Assembly (NCBI GenBank): GCA_905480385.1
Contig: CAJQQC010000091.1
Coordinates: forward strand, 1-44,848
Length of the DNA: 44,848 nt
From: an uncultured Winogradskyella sp.
GTDB lineage: Bacteria > Bacteroidota > Bacteroidia > Flavobacteriales > Flavobacteriaceae
Direction of reading: 5' to 3'
Below the pieces are notes generated by a model, which was not told where the DNA came from, did not search any database, and saw only the letters and a list, made by a program, of their open reading frames with translations. Shown piece by piece: positions 29,164-39,037 of the stretch (position 1 is the stretch's first letter; the number at the start of each line of letters is the position of its first letter). The position numbers were made by a program, and so were the translations under genes.

Positions 29164-29180
29164 CTTTCAGCAGAATACAA

Positions 29181-29369
29181 TTAGTCTTGTCTATTAGTTA
29201 ACTCTGTCGCCATACGAGCTACGGCACGTCTTACGTTACGTAACTGGATAGGATTCTCTAAAGGAGATATAGCATGTGCCATTTTAAGGTCTGTATAACT
29301 CTTTTTTGTCTCACCAAGTTTCTCTTGTAACTCAGCTGTTGATAGCTTCTTAATTTCTGATTGCTTCAT
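29181..29369 (-). CDS. rpmC: Ribosomal protein L29
   Basis: The 62-aa two-helix tunnel-exit protein begins MKQSEIKKLSTAELQEKL and has the PIQLRNVRRAVARMATEL signature. 11 nt after rplP. Confidence 0.96.
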   Translation of the reverse strand: MKQSEIKKLSTAELQEKLGETKKSYTDLKMAHAISPLENPIQLRNVRRAVARMATELTNRQD

Positions 29370-29380
29370 AATACTTTTTA

Positions 29381-29800
29381 TTAAGCTTCGTAATCTCTAG
29401 CTATGATAAACTTAGTTTTAACTGGAAGTTTTTGTGCTGCTAAACGTAATGCTTCTTGAGCTACGTCTAATGGCACTCCACTTATTTCAAATAAAACACG
29501 ACCTGGTTTTACAACTGCTGCCCAATATTCAACGGCACCTTTACCTTTACCCATACGTACTTCAAGAGGTTTCTTTGTGATAGGCTTGTCTGGAAATATC
29601 TTAATCCATAACGATCCTTCTCTTTTCATGTAACGAGTAGCTGCAATACGTGCTGCTTCTATTTGACGTGCAGTAATAAACGTTGAATCTAGGGATTTGA
29701 TACCGAAAGTTCCATTTGATAACAAATGGCCTCTTCCCGCATTTCCTTTCATACGTCCTTTTTGCTGCTTACGAAATTTTGTTCTTTTAGGCTGTAACAT
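29381..29800 (-). CDS. rplP: Ribosomal protein L16
   Basis: The 139-aa A-site-near protein starts [20 protein letters not shown] and has [20 protein letters not shown] and [20 protein letters not shown]. The conserved Arg hydroxylation-site region is present. 23 nt after rpsC. Confidence 0.98.
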   Translation of the reverse strand: MLQPKRTKFRKQQKGRMKGNAGRGHLLSNGTFGIKSLDSTFITARQIEAARIAATRYMKREGSLWIKIFPDKPITKKPLEVRMGKGKGAVEYWAAVVKPGRVLFEISGVPLDVAQEALRLAAQKLPVKTKFIIARDYEA

Positions 29801-29823
29801 TTTTTCTTCTTTCCTTTAAAAAA

Positions 29824-30546
29824 TTACTTTCTACGACGTTGGTTTCCACCTTTTTTGTTTCCACCACGTCCACCTTTTCCTTTTTGTTTAGAAAGGCCTA
29901 CTAATGGAGAAAGCTCTCTTTTTCCATATACTTCGCCTTTCATAATCCAAACCTTAACACCTAATCTACCATAAGTAGTATGTGCTTCAACCAGAGCGTA
30001 ATCAATATCTGCTCTAAAAGTAGATAAAGGGATACGTCCTTCTTTGTAGTGTTCAGAACGTGCCATTTCAGCACCATTTAAACGACCACTAATTTGGATT
30101 TTGATTCCTTGAGCATTCATACGCATTGCCGCAGCAATAGCCATCTTAATTGCACGTCTGTATGAAATTCTACTTTCAATTTGACGAGCAACAGATGCTC
30201 CTACTAGATGCGCATCTAGTTCAGGTCTCTTGATTTCAAAGATGTTCAATTGAACTTCTTTATCAGTAATTTTTTTGAGCTCTTCTTTTAACTTGTCTAC
30301 CTCTTGTCCACCTTTTCCGATAATAATACCAGGTCTTGCAGTAGTGATAGTAACGGTTACAAGTTTAAGTGTACGCTCTATAATTACTCTTGACACACTT
30401 GCTTTCGATAAACGAGCGTGAACATACTTTCTAATCTTATCGTCTTCGGCTAACTTGTCTCCATAGTCATTACCACCGTACCAGTTAGATTCCCATCCTC
30501 TGATAATACCTAAACGATTTCCGATTGGATTTGTCTTTTGTCCCAT
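29824..30546 (-). CDS. rpsC: Ribosomal protein S3
   Basis: The 240-aa mRNA-entry protein [20 protein letters not shown] has a KH domain with [18 protein letters not shown] and the C-terminal half ending [17 protein letters not shown] Gly/Lys/Arg-rich tail (about 215-240) is extra. 9 nt after rplV. Confidence 0.98.
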   Translation of the reverse strand: MGQKTNPIGNRLGIIRGWESNWYGGNDYGDKLAEDDKIRKYVHARLSKASVSRVIIERTLKLVTVTITTARPGIIIGKGGQEVDKLKEELKKITDKEVQLNIFEIKRPELDAHLVGASVARQIESRISYRRAIKMAIAAAMRMNAQGIKIQISGRLNGAEMARSEHYKEGRIPLSTFRADIDYALVEAHTTYGRLGVKVWIMKGEVYGKRELSPLVGLSKQKGKGGRGGNKKGGNQRRRK

Positions 30547-30555
30547 ATCTCTATC

Positions 30556-30963
30556 TTAGCTTTGTGTTTTGTTTAATGAATCTACCACAACTGTTACGTG
30601 GTTAGATCTTTTTCTGATTCTATGTGCTCTACCTTGAGGTGCTGGACGAAGTCTCTTTAACATTGTACCCCCATCGACTCTAATTTCTTTTACAAATAAA
30701 TTAGCTTCCTCAATATCAGCGTCTTCATTTTTAGCTTGCCAGTTTGCGATTGCAGACAATAACAACTTTTCTAAACGACGAGATGCTTCTTTTGGACTAA
30801 ATCTAAGAATCTGAAGAGCTTGCTCCGCCTTCTTACCTCTCACTAAATCCGCAACTAAACGCATTTTACGTGGTGATGTAGGACAGTTATTAAGCTTAGC
30901 AAAAGCAACTTGCTTTTTCTCTGCCTTAATGGCATCTGCCATTTGTTTTTTACGACTTCCCAT
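30556..30963 (-). CDS. rplV: Ribosomal protein L22
   Basis: The 135-aa tunnel protein has [20 protein letters not shown] and the loop end [20 protein letters not shown]. The start at 30963 gives an 18-residue basic N-terminal extension over short homologs. 5 nt after rpsS. Confidence 0.97.
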   Translation of the reverse strand: MGSRKKQMADAIKAEKKQVAFAKLNNCPTSPRKMRLVADLVRGKKAEQALQILRFSPKEASRRLEKLLLSAIANWQAKNEDADIEEANLFVKEIRVDGGTMLKRLRPAPQGRAHRIRKRSNHVTVVVDSLNKTQS

Positions 30964-30968
30964 GATTC

Positions 30969-31247
30969 TTATTTTTTACCTTTATTTTTTGCACCTGCAT
31001 GACCACGGAATGATCTTGTTGGTGAAAATTCTCCTAACTTATGACCTACCATGTTCTCAGTTACGTAAACTGGAACAAATTGTCTTCCATTGTGAACAGC
31101 TATTGTTTGACCAACGAAATCTGGAGAAATCATAGATGCTCTAGACCAAGTTTTTATAACTGTCTTTTTGTTTGAAGCTACATTCTCAGCAACTTTCTTT
31201 TCTAATTTATAATGGATATAAGGTCCTTTTTTTAATGAACGTGCCAT
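30969..31247 (-). CDS. rpsS: Ribosomal protein S19
   Basis: The 92-aa 30S head protein [19 protein letters not shown] with the family core [20 protein letters not shown] and the end [19 protein letters not shown]. 13 nt after rplB. Confidence 0.98.
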   Translation of the reverse strand: MARSLKKGPYIHYKLEKKVAENVASNKKTVIKTWSRASMISPDFVGQTIAVHNGRQFVPVYVTENMVGHKLGEFSPTRSFRGHAGAKNKGKK

Positions 31248-31260
31248 ACTACTTTCTTAA

Positions 31261-32088
31261 TTATTTCTTTCTACGTTCTACAATATACTTATTACTCGCT
31301 TTGGTCTTAGAACGTGTTCTATAACCTTTTGCAGGAATACCGTTTCTTGATCTTGGATGACCTCCTGAAGACTTACCTTCACCACCACCCATTGGGTGAT
31401 CAACTGGGTTCATTACTACTGGTCTTGTTCTTGGACGTCTTCCTAACCATCTGCTTCTACCTGCTTTACCAGATACTAGTAATTGATGATCAGAATTAGA
31501 AATAACTCCTATAGTTGCCATACAGTTTGCAAGAATCATTCTTGTTTCTCCTGAAGGTAACTTAACGGTAGCAAATTTACCATCTCTTGCCATTAATTGC
31601 GCAAATGCACCAGCACTACGAGCCATAACAGCACCTTGACCTGGGCGTAACTCTATACAAGAAATAATTGTACCTAATGGTATTTCACTTAGTGGCATTG
31701 CATTTCCTATTTCAGGAGCAATTTCGTTTTCACCAGAAACAATTTTTTGTCCAACTTGTAAACCGTTTTGAGCGATAACGTAACGTTTCTCACCATCTTG
31801 GTAATTAAGTAGAGCAATAAATGCCGTTCTGTTTGGATCATTCTCGATAGTCTTAACTTCAGCTGGAACTCCAGTTTTGTTATGTTTGAAATCGATAATA
31901 CGATACTTTTTCTTGTGACCACCGCCTATATAGCGCATAGTCATTTTTCCTTGACTGTTTCTACCACCAGACCTTTTTTTCGGAGCAAGCAAGCTTTTCT
32001 CCGGCTTATCAGTAGTTATGGCGTCAAATCCATTAACTACTCTAAATCGCTGGGCTGATGTAATCGGTTTTAATTTTCTTACTGACAT
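31261..32088 (-). CDS. rplB: Ribosomal protein L2
   Basis: The 275-aa peptidyl-transferase-centre protein has [40 protein letters not shown] and the end [20 protein letters not shown] with the essential His region. 10 nt after rplW. Confidence 0.98.
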   Translation of the reverse strand: MSVRKLKPITSAQRFRVVNGFDAITTDKPEKSLLAPKKRSGGRNSQGKMTMRYIGGGHKKKYRIIDFKHNKTGVPAEVKTIENDPNRTAFIALLNYQDGEKRYVIAQNGLQVGQKIVSGENEIAPEIGNAMPLSEIPLGTIISCIELRPGQGAVMARSAGAFAQLMARDGKFATVKLPSGETRMILANCMATIGVISNSDHQLLVSGKAGRSRWLGRRPRTRPVVMNPVDHPMGGGEGKSSGGHPRSRNGIPAKGYRTRSKTKASNKYIVERRKK

Positions 32089-32098
32089 TGATGTCTAA

Positions 32099-32389
32099 TT
32101 ACATGTTAGCGTATAAATCTATTATTTCACCTTCCGCCAGTTGTACAATTGCTTTTTTAACAGCATTTGTTTTACCATGTTGCACGCCAGTTTTTGTAAA
32201 CTTGGTCTTGCGATCTGGACGGACATTTATTGTACGAACTTTTTCAACAGAAACTCCATAAGCAGCTTCAACTGCTTTTTTGATTTCTACCTTGTTCGCC
32301 TTTGTGTTCACTTGAAACGCATAAGCGTTAAGCACCTCGCTTTGCATGGTTGCTTTTTCAGTGATTATCGGTTTTATTAAGATACTCAT
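32099..32389 (-). CDS. rplW: Ribosomal protein L23
   Basis: The 96-aa tunnel-exit protein (SRP and trigger-factor dock) starts MSILIKPIITEKATMQSE; an ATG one codon earlier (32392) is equally possible. ANKVEIKKAVEAAYGVSVEK and VRTINVRPDRKTKFTKTGVQ are typical. 8 nt after rplD. Confidence 0.96.
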   Translation of the reverse strand: MSILIKPIITEKATMQSEVLNAYAFQVNTKANKVEIKKAVEAAYGVSVEKVRTINVRPDRKTKFTKTGVQHGKTNAVKKAIVQLAEGEIIDLYANM

Positions 32390-32397
32390 CATGTTTT

Positions 32398-33027
32398 CTA
32401 TTTACTTAAATTCGTTTCAATTCCTTCTAACGCACCTTCTAAAAGAACAACTTTGTTAGCGTTCATTATTTTATAAGTACTTAATTCAGAGCTAGTTACA
32501 ACTTCAGAACTTTTTAAATTGCGCGACGACAAATATACATTATTATTTGAGTCACCCAACACAAACAGTGTTTTTTTGTTTTCTACCTCTAAGGCTTTCA
32601 ATACATTGACAAAATTCTTTGTTTGTGGTGTTTCGAAACTAAAGTCCTCTAACACAACGATTGAATTCTGATTTGCTTTGATGCTTAGTGCAGATTTACG
32701 TGCTAAACGCTTAACATTTTTGTTAAGTTTAAACCCATAATTTCTTGGTCTTGGTCCGAACATACGTCCTCCACCTTTAAATACACCAGACTTAATAGAA
32801 CCAGCACGTGCTGTACCTGTTCCTTTTTGTTTTTTAATCTTACGTGTACTTCCTGTAATCTCTGCTCTTTCTTTAGCTTTGTGCGTTCCTTGTCTTTGAT
32901 TAGCCAAGTATTGCTTTACGTCTAAATATACAGCATGATTGTTTGGTTCAATAGCGAATACGCCTTTAGAAAGCTCAGCTTTTCTACCCGTATCTTTTCC
33001 TTTTATATCTAAAACTGCTACCTTCAT
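32398..33027 (-). CDS. rplD: Ribosomal protein L4
   Basis: The 209-aa protein starts [19 protein letters not shown] at ATG 33027. A longer frame start at 33072 lies inside rplC and is not native. The core is [20 protein letters not shown] with [20 protein letters not shown]. In E. coli L4 autoregulates the S10 operon. Its ATG overlaps the rplC stop by 1 nt. Confidence 0.97.
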   Translation of the reverse strand: MKVAVLDIKGKDTGRKAELSKGVFAIEPNNHAVYLDVKQYLANQRQGTHKAKERAEITGSTRKIKKQKGTGTARAGSIKSGVFKGGGRMFGPRPRNYGFKLNKNVKRLARKSALSIKANQNSIVVLEDFSFETPQTKNFVNVLKALEVENKKTLFVLGDSNNNVYLSSRNLKSSEVVTSSELSTYKIMNANKVVLLEGALEGIETNLSK

Positions 33028-33644
33028 TACTTCTGTATTGTTACATAAGAGTTTTTGTGTCCAGGTACACAACCTTTAACGACGAGTAAGTTCTTTTCTG
33101 GAACTACTTTATAAACTCTTAAATTTTGAACTTTTACTGTGTCTCCACCCATTCGTCCAGCCATCTTCATTCCTTTGAATACTCTCGCAGGATAAGAAGC
33201 TGCACCAATAGAACCAGGAGCTCTTAAACGGTTATGCTGACCGTGAGTCGCTTGACCTACACCAGCAAAATTATGACGCTTTACAACACCTTGAAATCCT
33301 TTACCTTTTGAAGTACCTGCTATATCAACAAATTCTCCTTCGATAAAGTGCTCTACAGTGATTGCATCACCTAATTTGTACTCCGCATCAAAACCTTTGA
33401 ACTCAGCAACTTTGCGCTTTACAGAAGTACCCGCTTTTTTAGCATGACCTAAGTCTGCTTTAGTAGCGCTTTTTTCTGTCGCGTCATCGAAACCTAATTG
33501 TAGTGCACTATAACCGTCCACTTCTTCAGTTCTGACTTGGGTAACGATACATGGTCCAGCTTCGATTACTGTACATGGAATGTTCTTTCCATTTTCATCA
33601 AAGATGCTGGTCATACCGATTTTTTTTCCAATTAACCCAGACAT
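33027..33644 (-). CDS. rplC: Ribosomal protein L3
   Basis: The 205-aa protein [20 protein letters not shown] has the core [20 protein letters not shown] and [24 protein letters not shown] segment (here [19 protein letters not shown]). It comes after a 121-nt gap holding a perfect 12-bp hairpin (33682-33710). Confidence 0.97.
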   Translation of the reverse strand: MSGLIGKKIGMTSIFDENGKNIPCTVIEAGPCIVTQVRTEEVDGYSALQLGFDDATEKSATKADLGHAKKAGTSVKRKVAEFKGFDAEYKLGDAITVEHFIEGEFVDIAGTSKGKGFQGVVKRHNFAGVGQATHGQHNRLRAPGSIGAASYPARVFKGMKMAGRMGGDTVKVQNLRVYKVVPEKNLLVVKGCVPGHKNSYVTIQK

Positions 33645-33681
33645 ATTTATTATTATTTAATTATTAATTCTTATTTAAAAC

Positions 33682-33710
33682 TCAAGGCTGAAAATACGTT
33701 TCAGCCTTGA
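33682..33710 (-). terminator. Stem-loop between rpsJ and rplC (attenuator/terminator candidate)
   Basis: TCAAGGCTGAAA and TTTCAGCCTTGA form a perfect 12-bp stem with a 5-nt loop. On the minus strand a short T4 run follows. With no promoter visible between it and rplC, complete termination would cut off about 28 downstream genes, so partial termination or a regulatory RNA is more plausible. Confidence 0.65.
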
Positions 33711-33765
33711 ATTGTATTTTTTCCGTTTTTCCTTTGCTCGCAGCTCAGGACATGTTTAGTTCAAA

Positions 33766-34071
33766 TTACACTTTGATTTCTACTTCAACTCCACTTGGTA
33801 ATTCAAGTTTCATTAAAGCATCAATCGTTTTAGAAGATGAAGAGTAAATATCTAATAATCTCTTATAAGAGCTTAATTGAAATTGTTCTCTTGACTTCTT
33901 GTTTACGTGTGGTGAACGTAATACAGTGAAAATTTTCTTGTGTGTTGGTAAAGGAATTGGACCTGTTACAACAGCACCTGTGCTCTTTACTGTTTTTACA
34001 ATCTTATCAGCAGACTTGTCAACTAAATTGTGATCGTAAGACTTTAATTTTATTCTAATTTTTTGACTCAT
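33766..34071 (-). CDS. rpsJ: Ribosomal protein S10 (NusE)
   Basis: The 101-aa protein [20 protein letters not shown] with [20 protein letters not shown] and [20 protein letters not shown]. It also works as NusE in antitermination. It is 13 nt after fusA and ends the str part. Confidence 0.98.
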   Translation of the reverse strand: MSQKIRIKLKSYDHNLVDKSADKIVKTVKSTGAVVTGPIPLPTHKKIFTVLRSPHVNKKSREQFQLSSYKRLLDIYSSSSKTIDALMKLELPSGVEVEIKV

Positions 34072-34084
34072 TTTCTATTTAGTT

Positions 34085-36211
34085 TTAAGCTTCTACGCCT
34101 TTAGCTGCTGCAATTACTTCCTCTGAAATATTCTTCGGAGTTTCAGCATAATGTGAAAATTCCATTGTTGATGTTGCTCTACCTGAAGATAATGTTCTTA
34201 ACGTCGTAACGTAACCAAACATTTCAGATAATGGCACTGTAGCTTTTACAGTTTTAGCACCAGCTCTGTCTCCCATATCACTAACTTGACCTCTTCTTCT
34301 ATTTAGATCACCTACGATATCACCCATATTTTCTTCTGGAGTAATAACTTCTAGCTTCATAATAGGCTCCATGATTACAGCTTTTGCAGCTTTTGCAACA
34401 TTTTTGAAACCTAGTTTTGCAGCTAGTTCAAAAGATAATTGGTCTGAATCTACATCGTGGTAAGAACCATCTTTTAAGGTAATCTTCATAGCATCTACTT
34501 CAAAACCAGCTAACGGTCCATTTACCATAGCCATTTTGAATCCTTTTTCAATTGAAGGGATAAATTCTTTTGGAACATTACCACCTTTAATAATAGATTC
34601 AAACTGAAGACCAATTTGACCTTCGTCTGCAGGCTCAATAGTAAATACGATATCAGCGAATTTACCACGACCACCTGATTGCTTTTTATAAACTTCTCTA
34701 TGGTCTGCTGAAGCTGTAATTGCCTCTTTATATTCAACTTGTGGCTGACCTTGGTTAACCTCAACTTTAAATTCTCTTTTAAGACGATCAACAATGACAT
34801 CTAAGTGTAACTCACCCATACCAGAAATAATAGTCTGGCCTGAAGCTTCGTCAGAACGTACTGTAAATGTTGGATCTTCTTCAGCTAATTTAGCTAATCC
34901 CATTCCTAATCTATCTACATCAGCTTTAGTCTTAGGCTCAACCGCGATACCAATTACCGGATCAGGGAAGTCCATAGATTCTAAAACGATAGGATGTTTC
35001 TCAGCTGTTAATGTGTCTCCTGTTTTGATAGATTTAAATCCAACAGCAGCTCCAATATCACCAGCTTCGATAAAATCGATTGCATTTTGCTTATTAGCGT
35101 GCATTTGGTAAATACGAGAAATACGCTCTTTTTTACCAGAACGATTATTCAATACATAAGAACCTGCATCTAAACGACCAGAATATGCTCTAAAGAATGC
35201 TAGACGTCCTACGAAAGGATCTGTTGCGATCTTAAATGCTAAAGCAGCGAATGGTTCCTTTACATCTGGCTTACGAATTTCTTCTTGTTCAGTATCTGGG
35301 TTCACACCAACGATACCTTCTTTATCAACTGGAGAAGGTAAATAACGACATACAGCATCTAATAAGAATTGTACACCTTTATTTTTAAATGCAGAACCAC
35401 AAATCATTGGAATGATTGCCATATCCATTACAGCAGCTCTAAGTGCAGCGTGCACTTCGTCTTCTGTAATAGAATCTTCATCTTCCATGAACTTCTCTAA
35501 TAAGTTCTCATCGTAGCTTGCTACTTCTTCAATTAATAGAGCTCTATATTTTCTAGCTTCTTCTTTAAGCTCTTCTGGAATTTCAATAACATCAAAAGTT
35601 GCCCCTTGAGTTTCGTCATGCCATACAATAGCTCTGTTTTTCACTAAATCAATAATACCTTTAAAATCTATCTCATCACCAATGTTTAAAACAATTGGCA
35701 CTGCATTAGACTTCAACATATCTTTAACCTGCTGACAAACACCTAAAAAGTTAGATCCTTGTCGGTCCATTTTGTTAACGAAACCTATTCTTGGTACTTT
35801 ATAATTATCAGCTAGTCTCCAGTTGGTTTCAGATTGTGGCTCTACACCATCAACTGCACTAAATAAGAATACTAAACCATCTAATACACGTAAAGAACGA
35901 TTTACCTCAACAGTAAAATCAACGTGACCAGGAGTATCAATAATATTAAAATGGTATCCTTTGGTGTCTGGAGTTGGTTTTCCGTTTTCTATAGGAAACT
36001 CCCAAGTACAAGTTGTGGCAGCAGAAGTAATTGTAATACCTCTTTCTTGCTCTTGTTCCATCCAGTCCATTGTTGCAGCACCATCATGCACTTCGCCAAT
36101 TTTATGAGAAACACCTGTATAATAAAGAATACGTTCTGTAGTGGTAGTTTTTCCTGCATCAATATGTGCAGCAATACCTATATTTCTTGTGAATTTTAAA
36201 TCTCTTGCCAT
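34085..36211 (-). CDS. fusA: Elongation factor G
   Basis: The 708-aa translocation GTPase has G1 AHIDAGKT (15-22), [14 protein letters not shown] (switch I), G3 DTPGH (92-96), G4 NKMD (146-149) and domains II-V in order with a C-terminal [20 protein letters not shown]. tuf does not follow here. 6 nt after rpsG. Confidence 0.98.
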   Translation of the reverse strand: MARDLKFTRNIGIAAHIDAGKTTTTERILYYTGVSHKIGEVHDGAATMDWMEQEQERGITITSAATTCTWEFPIENGKPTPDTKGYHFNIIDTPGHVDFTVEVNRSLRVLDGLVFLFSAVDGVEPQSETNWRLADNYKVPRIGFVNKMDRQGSNFLGVCQQVKDMLKSNAVPIVLNIGDEIDFKGIIDLVKNRAIVWHDETQGATFDVIEIPEELKEEARKYRALLIEEVASYDENLLEKFMEDEDSITEDEVHAALRAAVMDMAIIPMICGSAFKNKGVQFLLDAVCRYLPSPVDKEGIVGVNPDTEQEEIRKPDVKEPFAALAFKIATDPFVGRLAFFRAYSGRLDAGSYVLNNRSGKKERISRIYQMHANKQNAIDFIEAGDIGAAVGFKSIKTGDTLTAEKHPIVLESMDFPDPVIGIAVEPKTKADVDRLGMGLAKLAEEDPTFTVRSDEASGQTIISGMGELHLDVIVDRLKREFKVEVNQGQPQVEYKEAITASADHREVYKKQSGGRGKFADIVFTIEPADEGQIGLQFESIIKGGNVPKEFIPSIEKGFKMAMVNGPLAGFEVDAMKITLKDGSYHDVDSDQLSFELAAKLGFKNVAKAAKAVIMEPIMKLEVITPEENMGDIVGDLNRRRGQVSDMGDRAGAKTVKATVPLSEMFGYVTTLRTLSSGRATSTMEFSHYAETPKNISEEVIAAAKGVEA

Positions 36212-36217
36212 TTCTAA

Positions 36218-36694
36218 TTAAAATCTAAAGTGAGAGAATGCTTTGTTTGCTTCAGCCATTTTGTGAGTATCTACTCTTTTCTTGACGGCCGCACCTTCTT
36301 CTTTAGCAGCGGCTAATACTTCTGATGCTAAACGTTGCGCCATAGATTTTTCATTTCTTTTACGAGAATAGCTAATTAACCATTTCATAGCTGTAGAAAC
36401 TTTACGGTCTGGACGAATCTGCATTGGTATTTGAAATGTTGCTCCACCAACTCTACGACTACGTACTTCTACGTGAGGCATAACATTAGAAAGTGCGTCT
36501 TTCCATACTTCTAATGCTGTTTTTTCGTCATCATTTTTTTTCTCTTCAACAATATCAATTGCATCATAGAATACTTTAAAAGCTACAGACTTTTTACCAT
36601 CCCACATCATCATATTAACAAAACGCGTTACTAACTGATCATTAAATTTTGGGTCCGGTAAAAGCGGTCTCTTTTTTGCTGCTCTTTTTCTCAT
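36218..36694 (-). CDS. rpsG: Ribosomal protein S7
   Basis: The 158-aa 16S-nucleating protein MRKRAAKKRPLLPDPKFNDQ has FVNMMMWDGKKSVAFKVFYD and VEVRSRRVGGATFQIPMQIR. It commonly autoregulates the str operon. 23 nt after rpsL. Confidence 0.98.
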   Translation of the reverse strand: MRKRAAKKRPLLPDPKFNDQLVTRFVNMMMWDGKKSVAFKVFYDAIDIVEEKKNDDEKTALEVWKDALSNVMPHVEVRSRRVGGATFQIPMQIRPDRKVSTAMKWLISYSRKRNEKSMAQRLASEVLAAAKEEGAAVKKRVDTHKMAEANKAFSHFRF

Positions 36695-36717
36695 GTCTTC
36701 TTCTTAAAGTTTTAAAA

Positions 36718-37092
36718 TTACTTCTTAGGGCGTTTTGCACCATACTTAGATCTACGTTGTGTGCGACCAGCAACACCTGCTGTATCTAATGCACCACGAA
36801 CGATGTGATATCTAACACCTGGCAAATCTTTTACCCTTCCACCTCTAACCAATACTATCGAGTGCTCTTGTAGATTGTGACCTTCTCCACCGATGTATGC
36901 ATTTACTTCGTTTCCGTTTGTTAAACGAACCCTAGCAACCTTTCTCATTGCTGAGTTTGGTTTCTTGGGCGTTGTTGTATAAACACGAGTACACACACCA
37001 CGTCTCTGAGGACACGAATCTAAAGCAGCCGATTTACTCTTCTTGGTTATTTTGGCTCTTCCTTTTCGTACTAATTGTGAAATTGTTGGCAT
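36718..37092 (-). CDS. rpsL: Ribosomal protein S12
   Basis: The 124-aa decoding-centre protein [20 protein letters not shown] with [20 protein letters not shown] and [19 protein letters not shown]. Lys 43 and Lys 88 are wild type, so no streptomycin-resistance substitution is seen at these sites. It is the first gene of the superoperon. Confidence 0.98.
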   Translation of the reverse strand: MPTISQLVRKGRAKITKKSKSAALDSCPQRRGVCTRVYTTTPKKPNSAMRKVARVRLTNGNEVNAYIGGEGHNLQEHSIVLVRGGRVKDLPGVRYHIVRGALDTAGVAGRTQRRSKYGAKRPKK

Positions 37093-37135
37093 ATATTTCT
37101 ATATAAATTTTTGTTAACCTCTCTTTAGAGGGCTG

Positions 37136-37166
37136 CAAAGGTAGAAATATATCTTTATAATTCAAA
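37136..37166 (-). promoter_or_regulatory. Main promoter of the str-S10-spc-alpha superoperon
   Basis: On the minus strand TTTG (37166-37163), 19 nt, then TACCTTTG (37143-37136). This fits the Bacteroidota consensus TTTG-N19-21-TAnnTTTG in sequence and spacing. Transcription should begin near 37130, giving a leader of about 35 nt with a 5-bp hairpin (37118-37131). Confidence 0.8.
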
Positions 37167-37270
37167 TAGTTGACAATTAATTTTACAAAGAAATTTTAAT
37201 AATGATTCCATGACTATACATTTAGATGTATTTTTACGTTGTCTTATTATAATTTTCGTCTAATTTAATT

Positions 37271-38959
37271 ATGAATAAACGGTTGTTTTTTGCACTTATG
37301 ATTGTATTGCCATGCATTACATTACCAACTTTTGCTCAAAACATAGTATTAAATGTAATTGGCGAATCTGGAGTTGCTACTACAGAAATAGATTCTATTG
37401 GCTACACAAAACAATTCCCAAACTATTTATCTCTTGAAACAGAAGTTTACGCTTTAAAAGATAAACTGATTAGAATTGGGTTTATTGATACAAAAATTAA
37501 TGAAATAAGAAAGCAAGATGACACCACTTTTAATGCATCAATATATTTAGGACAAAAACTAAATCGTGTACGCATATTTTTTAATCCTGAATTTTATAAA
37601 GAATTACTCAAGTTTTCTGAGGTAAATATTAATTCTACTTATTTTGATTTAGATATCAAAAACCTAGAGCTAACGTTAGAACTACTGAATAAAAAAATAG
37701 CCGAACAAGGTGACCCATTTTCAACATTAGAATTAAATGGTATTAAAAAAATAAATGAGGATTTAATTTCAGCAGATTTACATATTCAAACCAATCAAAA
37801 AAGAAGAATAGATAAAATTATTGTCAAAGGTTATGAGAAATTTCCAAAATCATTTATTAAACATTTTCTAAAACTAAAACCAGGGCAATCTTTTAATCTT
37901 GAGGATATAAAATCTAAAACAGAAAGACTTCAAAATTTAAGATTTGCTAAAGAACTCAAATCCCCAGAAGTTCTTTTTACCAATGACTCCACTACACTTT
38001 ATTTATATACAGAAAAAACTAAGAGTAATAATTTTGACGGGTACCTAGGTTTTGGTACCAATGAAAATACTAATCGTATCGATTTTGATGGCTATTTAGA
38101 TTTGCGCTTAATTAACAATCTGAACTATGGTGAAACCCTAAGTCTGTTTTATAAAAGTGATGAAATTGACCAACAAACATTTGATGTAAAACTCAATGCG
38201 CCATACTTATTTGGTTCGCCTATTGGTCTTGATGTAGGTTTGAATATCTTTAGGAAAGATTCTACATTCTCTACAACAACGCAACAAGCTAATCTGAATT
38301 ATCAAATTAATGTTAACCACAGAATAGTCGCTGGAGTCAAAGGATCAGTTTCTAGTGATTTATTGGATTCTAACACAATACTTATTAATGATTACACATC
38401 TAATTACTATCAGATTGGTTACAACTATGTGAAGCCTCAATATTACGACCCATTATTTCCTATTAATTTTTGGTTTGATATTACAAGTAATTTTGGCAAC
38501 AGAACCCAAGATAATATTGAACAAAAACAGAACGCTTTCTCACTAGAGGCCTACAAAATTTTCAATTTAAATAACAGAAATAGTTTTTTCCTAAGACTTA
38601 CTGGAGCATCGTTAAGTTCAGATAATTATTTAGATAATGAGTTGTATCGTTTTGGAGGTATAAACTCAATTAGAGGTTTTGAGGAAAACAGCTTGGTTGC
38701 CAACTTATTTGGAGTTATTAATACTGAGTATAGATACAGACTAAGCAAAACCATATATATTCATTCAGTTATTGATGCTGCATATTTTGAAAATGACATT
38801 ACCAATACTAAAAACAAACTTTTTGGATTTGGCGTTGGATTTGGTTTGTTGACTAAAGCAGGTTTATTTAAACTCAATTATTCTAGCGGAAAAACAGAGA
38901 ATATTCCTTTTAAATTATCGAATTCTAAAATTCATGTGAGTTTAACTGCTACATTTTAA
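37271..38959 (+). CDS. Omp85/BamA-like outer-membrane protein with POTRA
   Basis: The 562-aa product has a signal peptide (MNKRLFFALM... TFAQ, cleavage about 23), a periplasmic part and a beta-barrel. One POTRA-like repeat is clear at about 178-248 (RRIDKIIVKGYEKFPKSFIK then an FNLEDIKSKTERLQNL helix), with a probable diverged one before it (52-175). The barrel (about 254-562) has IRGF at 467-470, the Omp85 loop-6 motif, and ends in a terminal Phe. It is shorter than true BamA (about 800 aa), so it is a TamA/BamA-like paralog with an unknown cargo. It is divergent from rpsL. Confidence 0.75.
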   Translation: MNKRLFFALMIVLPCITLPTFAQNIVLNVIGESGVATTEIDSIGYTKQFPNYLSLETEVYALKDKLIRIGFIDTKINEIRKQDDTTFNASIYLGQKLNRVRIFFNPEFYKELLKFSEVNINSTYFDLDIKNLELTLELLNKKIAEQGDPFSTLELNGIKKINEDLISADLHIQTNQKRRIDKIIVKGYEKFPKSFIKHFLKLKPGQSFNLEDIKSKTERLQNLRFAKELKSPEVLFTNDSTTLYLYTEKTKSNNFDGYLGFGTNENTNRIDFDGYLDLRLINNLNYGETLSLFYKSDEIDQQTFDVKLNAPYLFGSPIGLDVGLNIFRKDSTFSTTTQQANLNYQINVNHRIVAGVKGSVSSDLLDSNTILINDYTSNYYQIGYNYVKPQYYDPLFPINFWFDITSNFGNRTQDNIEQKQNAFSLEAYKIFNLNNRNSFFLRLTGASLSSDNYLDNELYRFGGINSIRGFEENSLVANLFGVINTEYRYRLSKTIYIHSVIDAAYFENDITNTKNKLFGFGVGFGLLTKAGLFKLNYSSGKTENIPFKLSNSKIHVSLTATF

Positions 38960-39013
38960 AAACATCTATTCGTTTTCTCTACAGTTAAAAATTTAAAAAT
39001 GTAAATAAATCAT

Positions 39014-39021
39014 TAGGTTTG
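39014..39021 (+). promoter_or_regulatory. -7 element upstream of the arylsulfotransferase gene
   Basis: TAGGTTTG matches TAnnTTTG, 16 nt before the ATG. No clear -33 box. Confidence 0.4.
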
Positions 39022-39037
39022 CTAAAAAATTGTCTTT

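Noticed and set aside
30929..31135. Plus-strand frame over rplV/rpsS
   Set aside because: Antisense to two ribosomal genes; composition not protein-like.
33028..33072. Longer rplD start inside rplC
   Set aside because: L4 family begins MKVAV... at 33027; the extension is the rplC tail read in another frame.
33645..33765. A separate promoter for rplC
   Set aside because: No TAnnTTTG on the minus strand in this gap; only a partial TAATTTG at the rpsJ stop.
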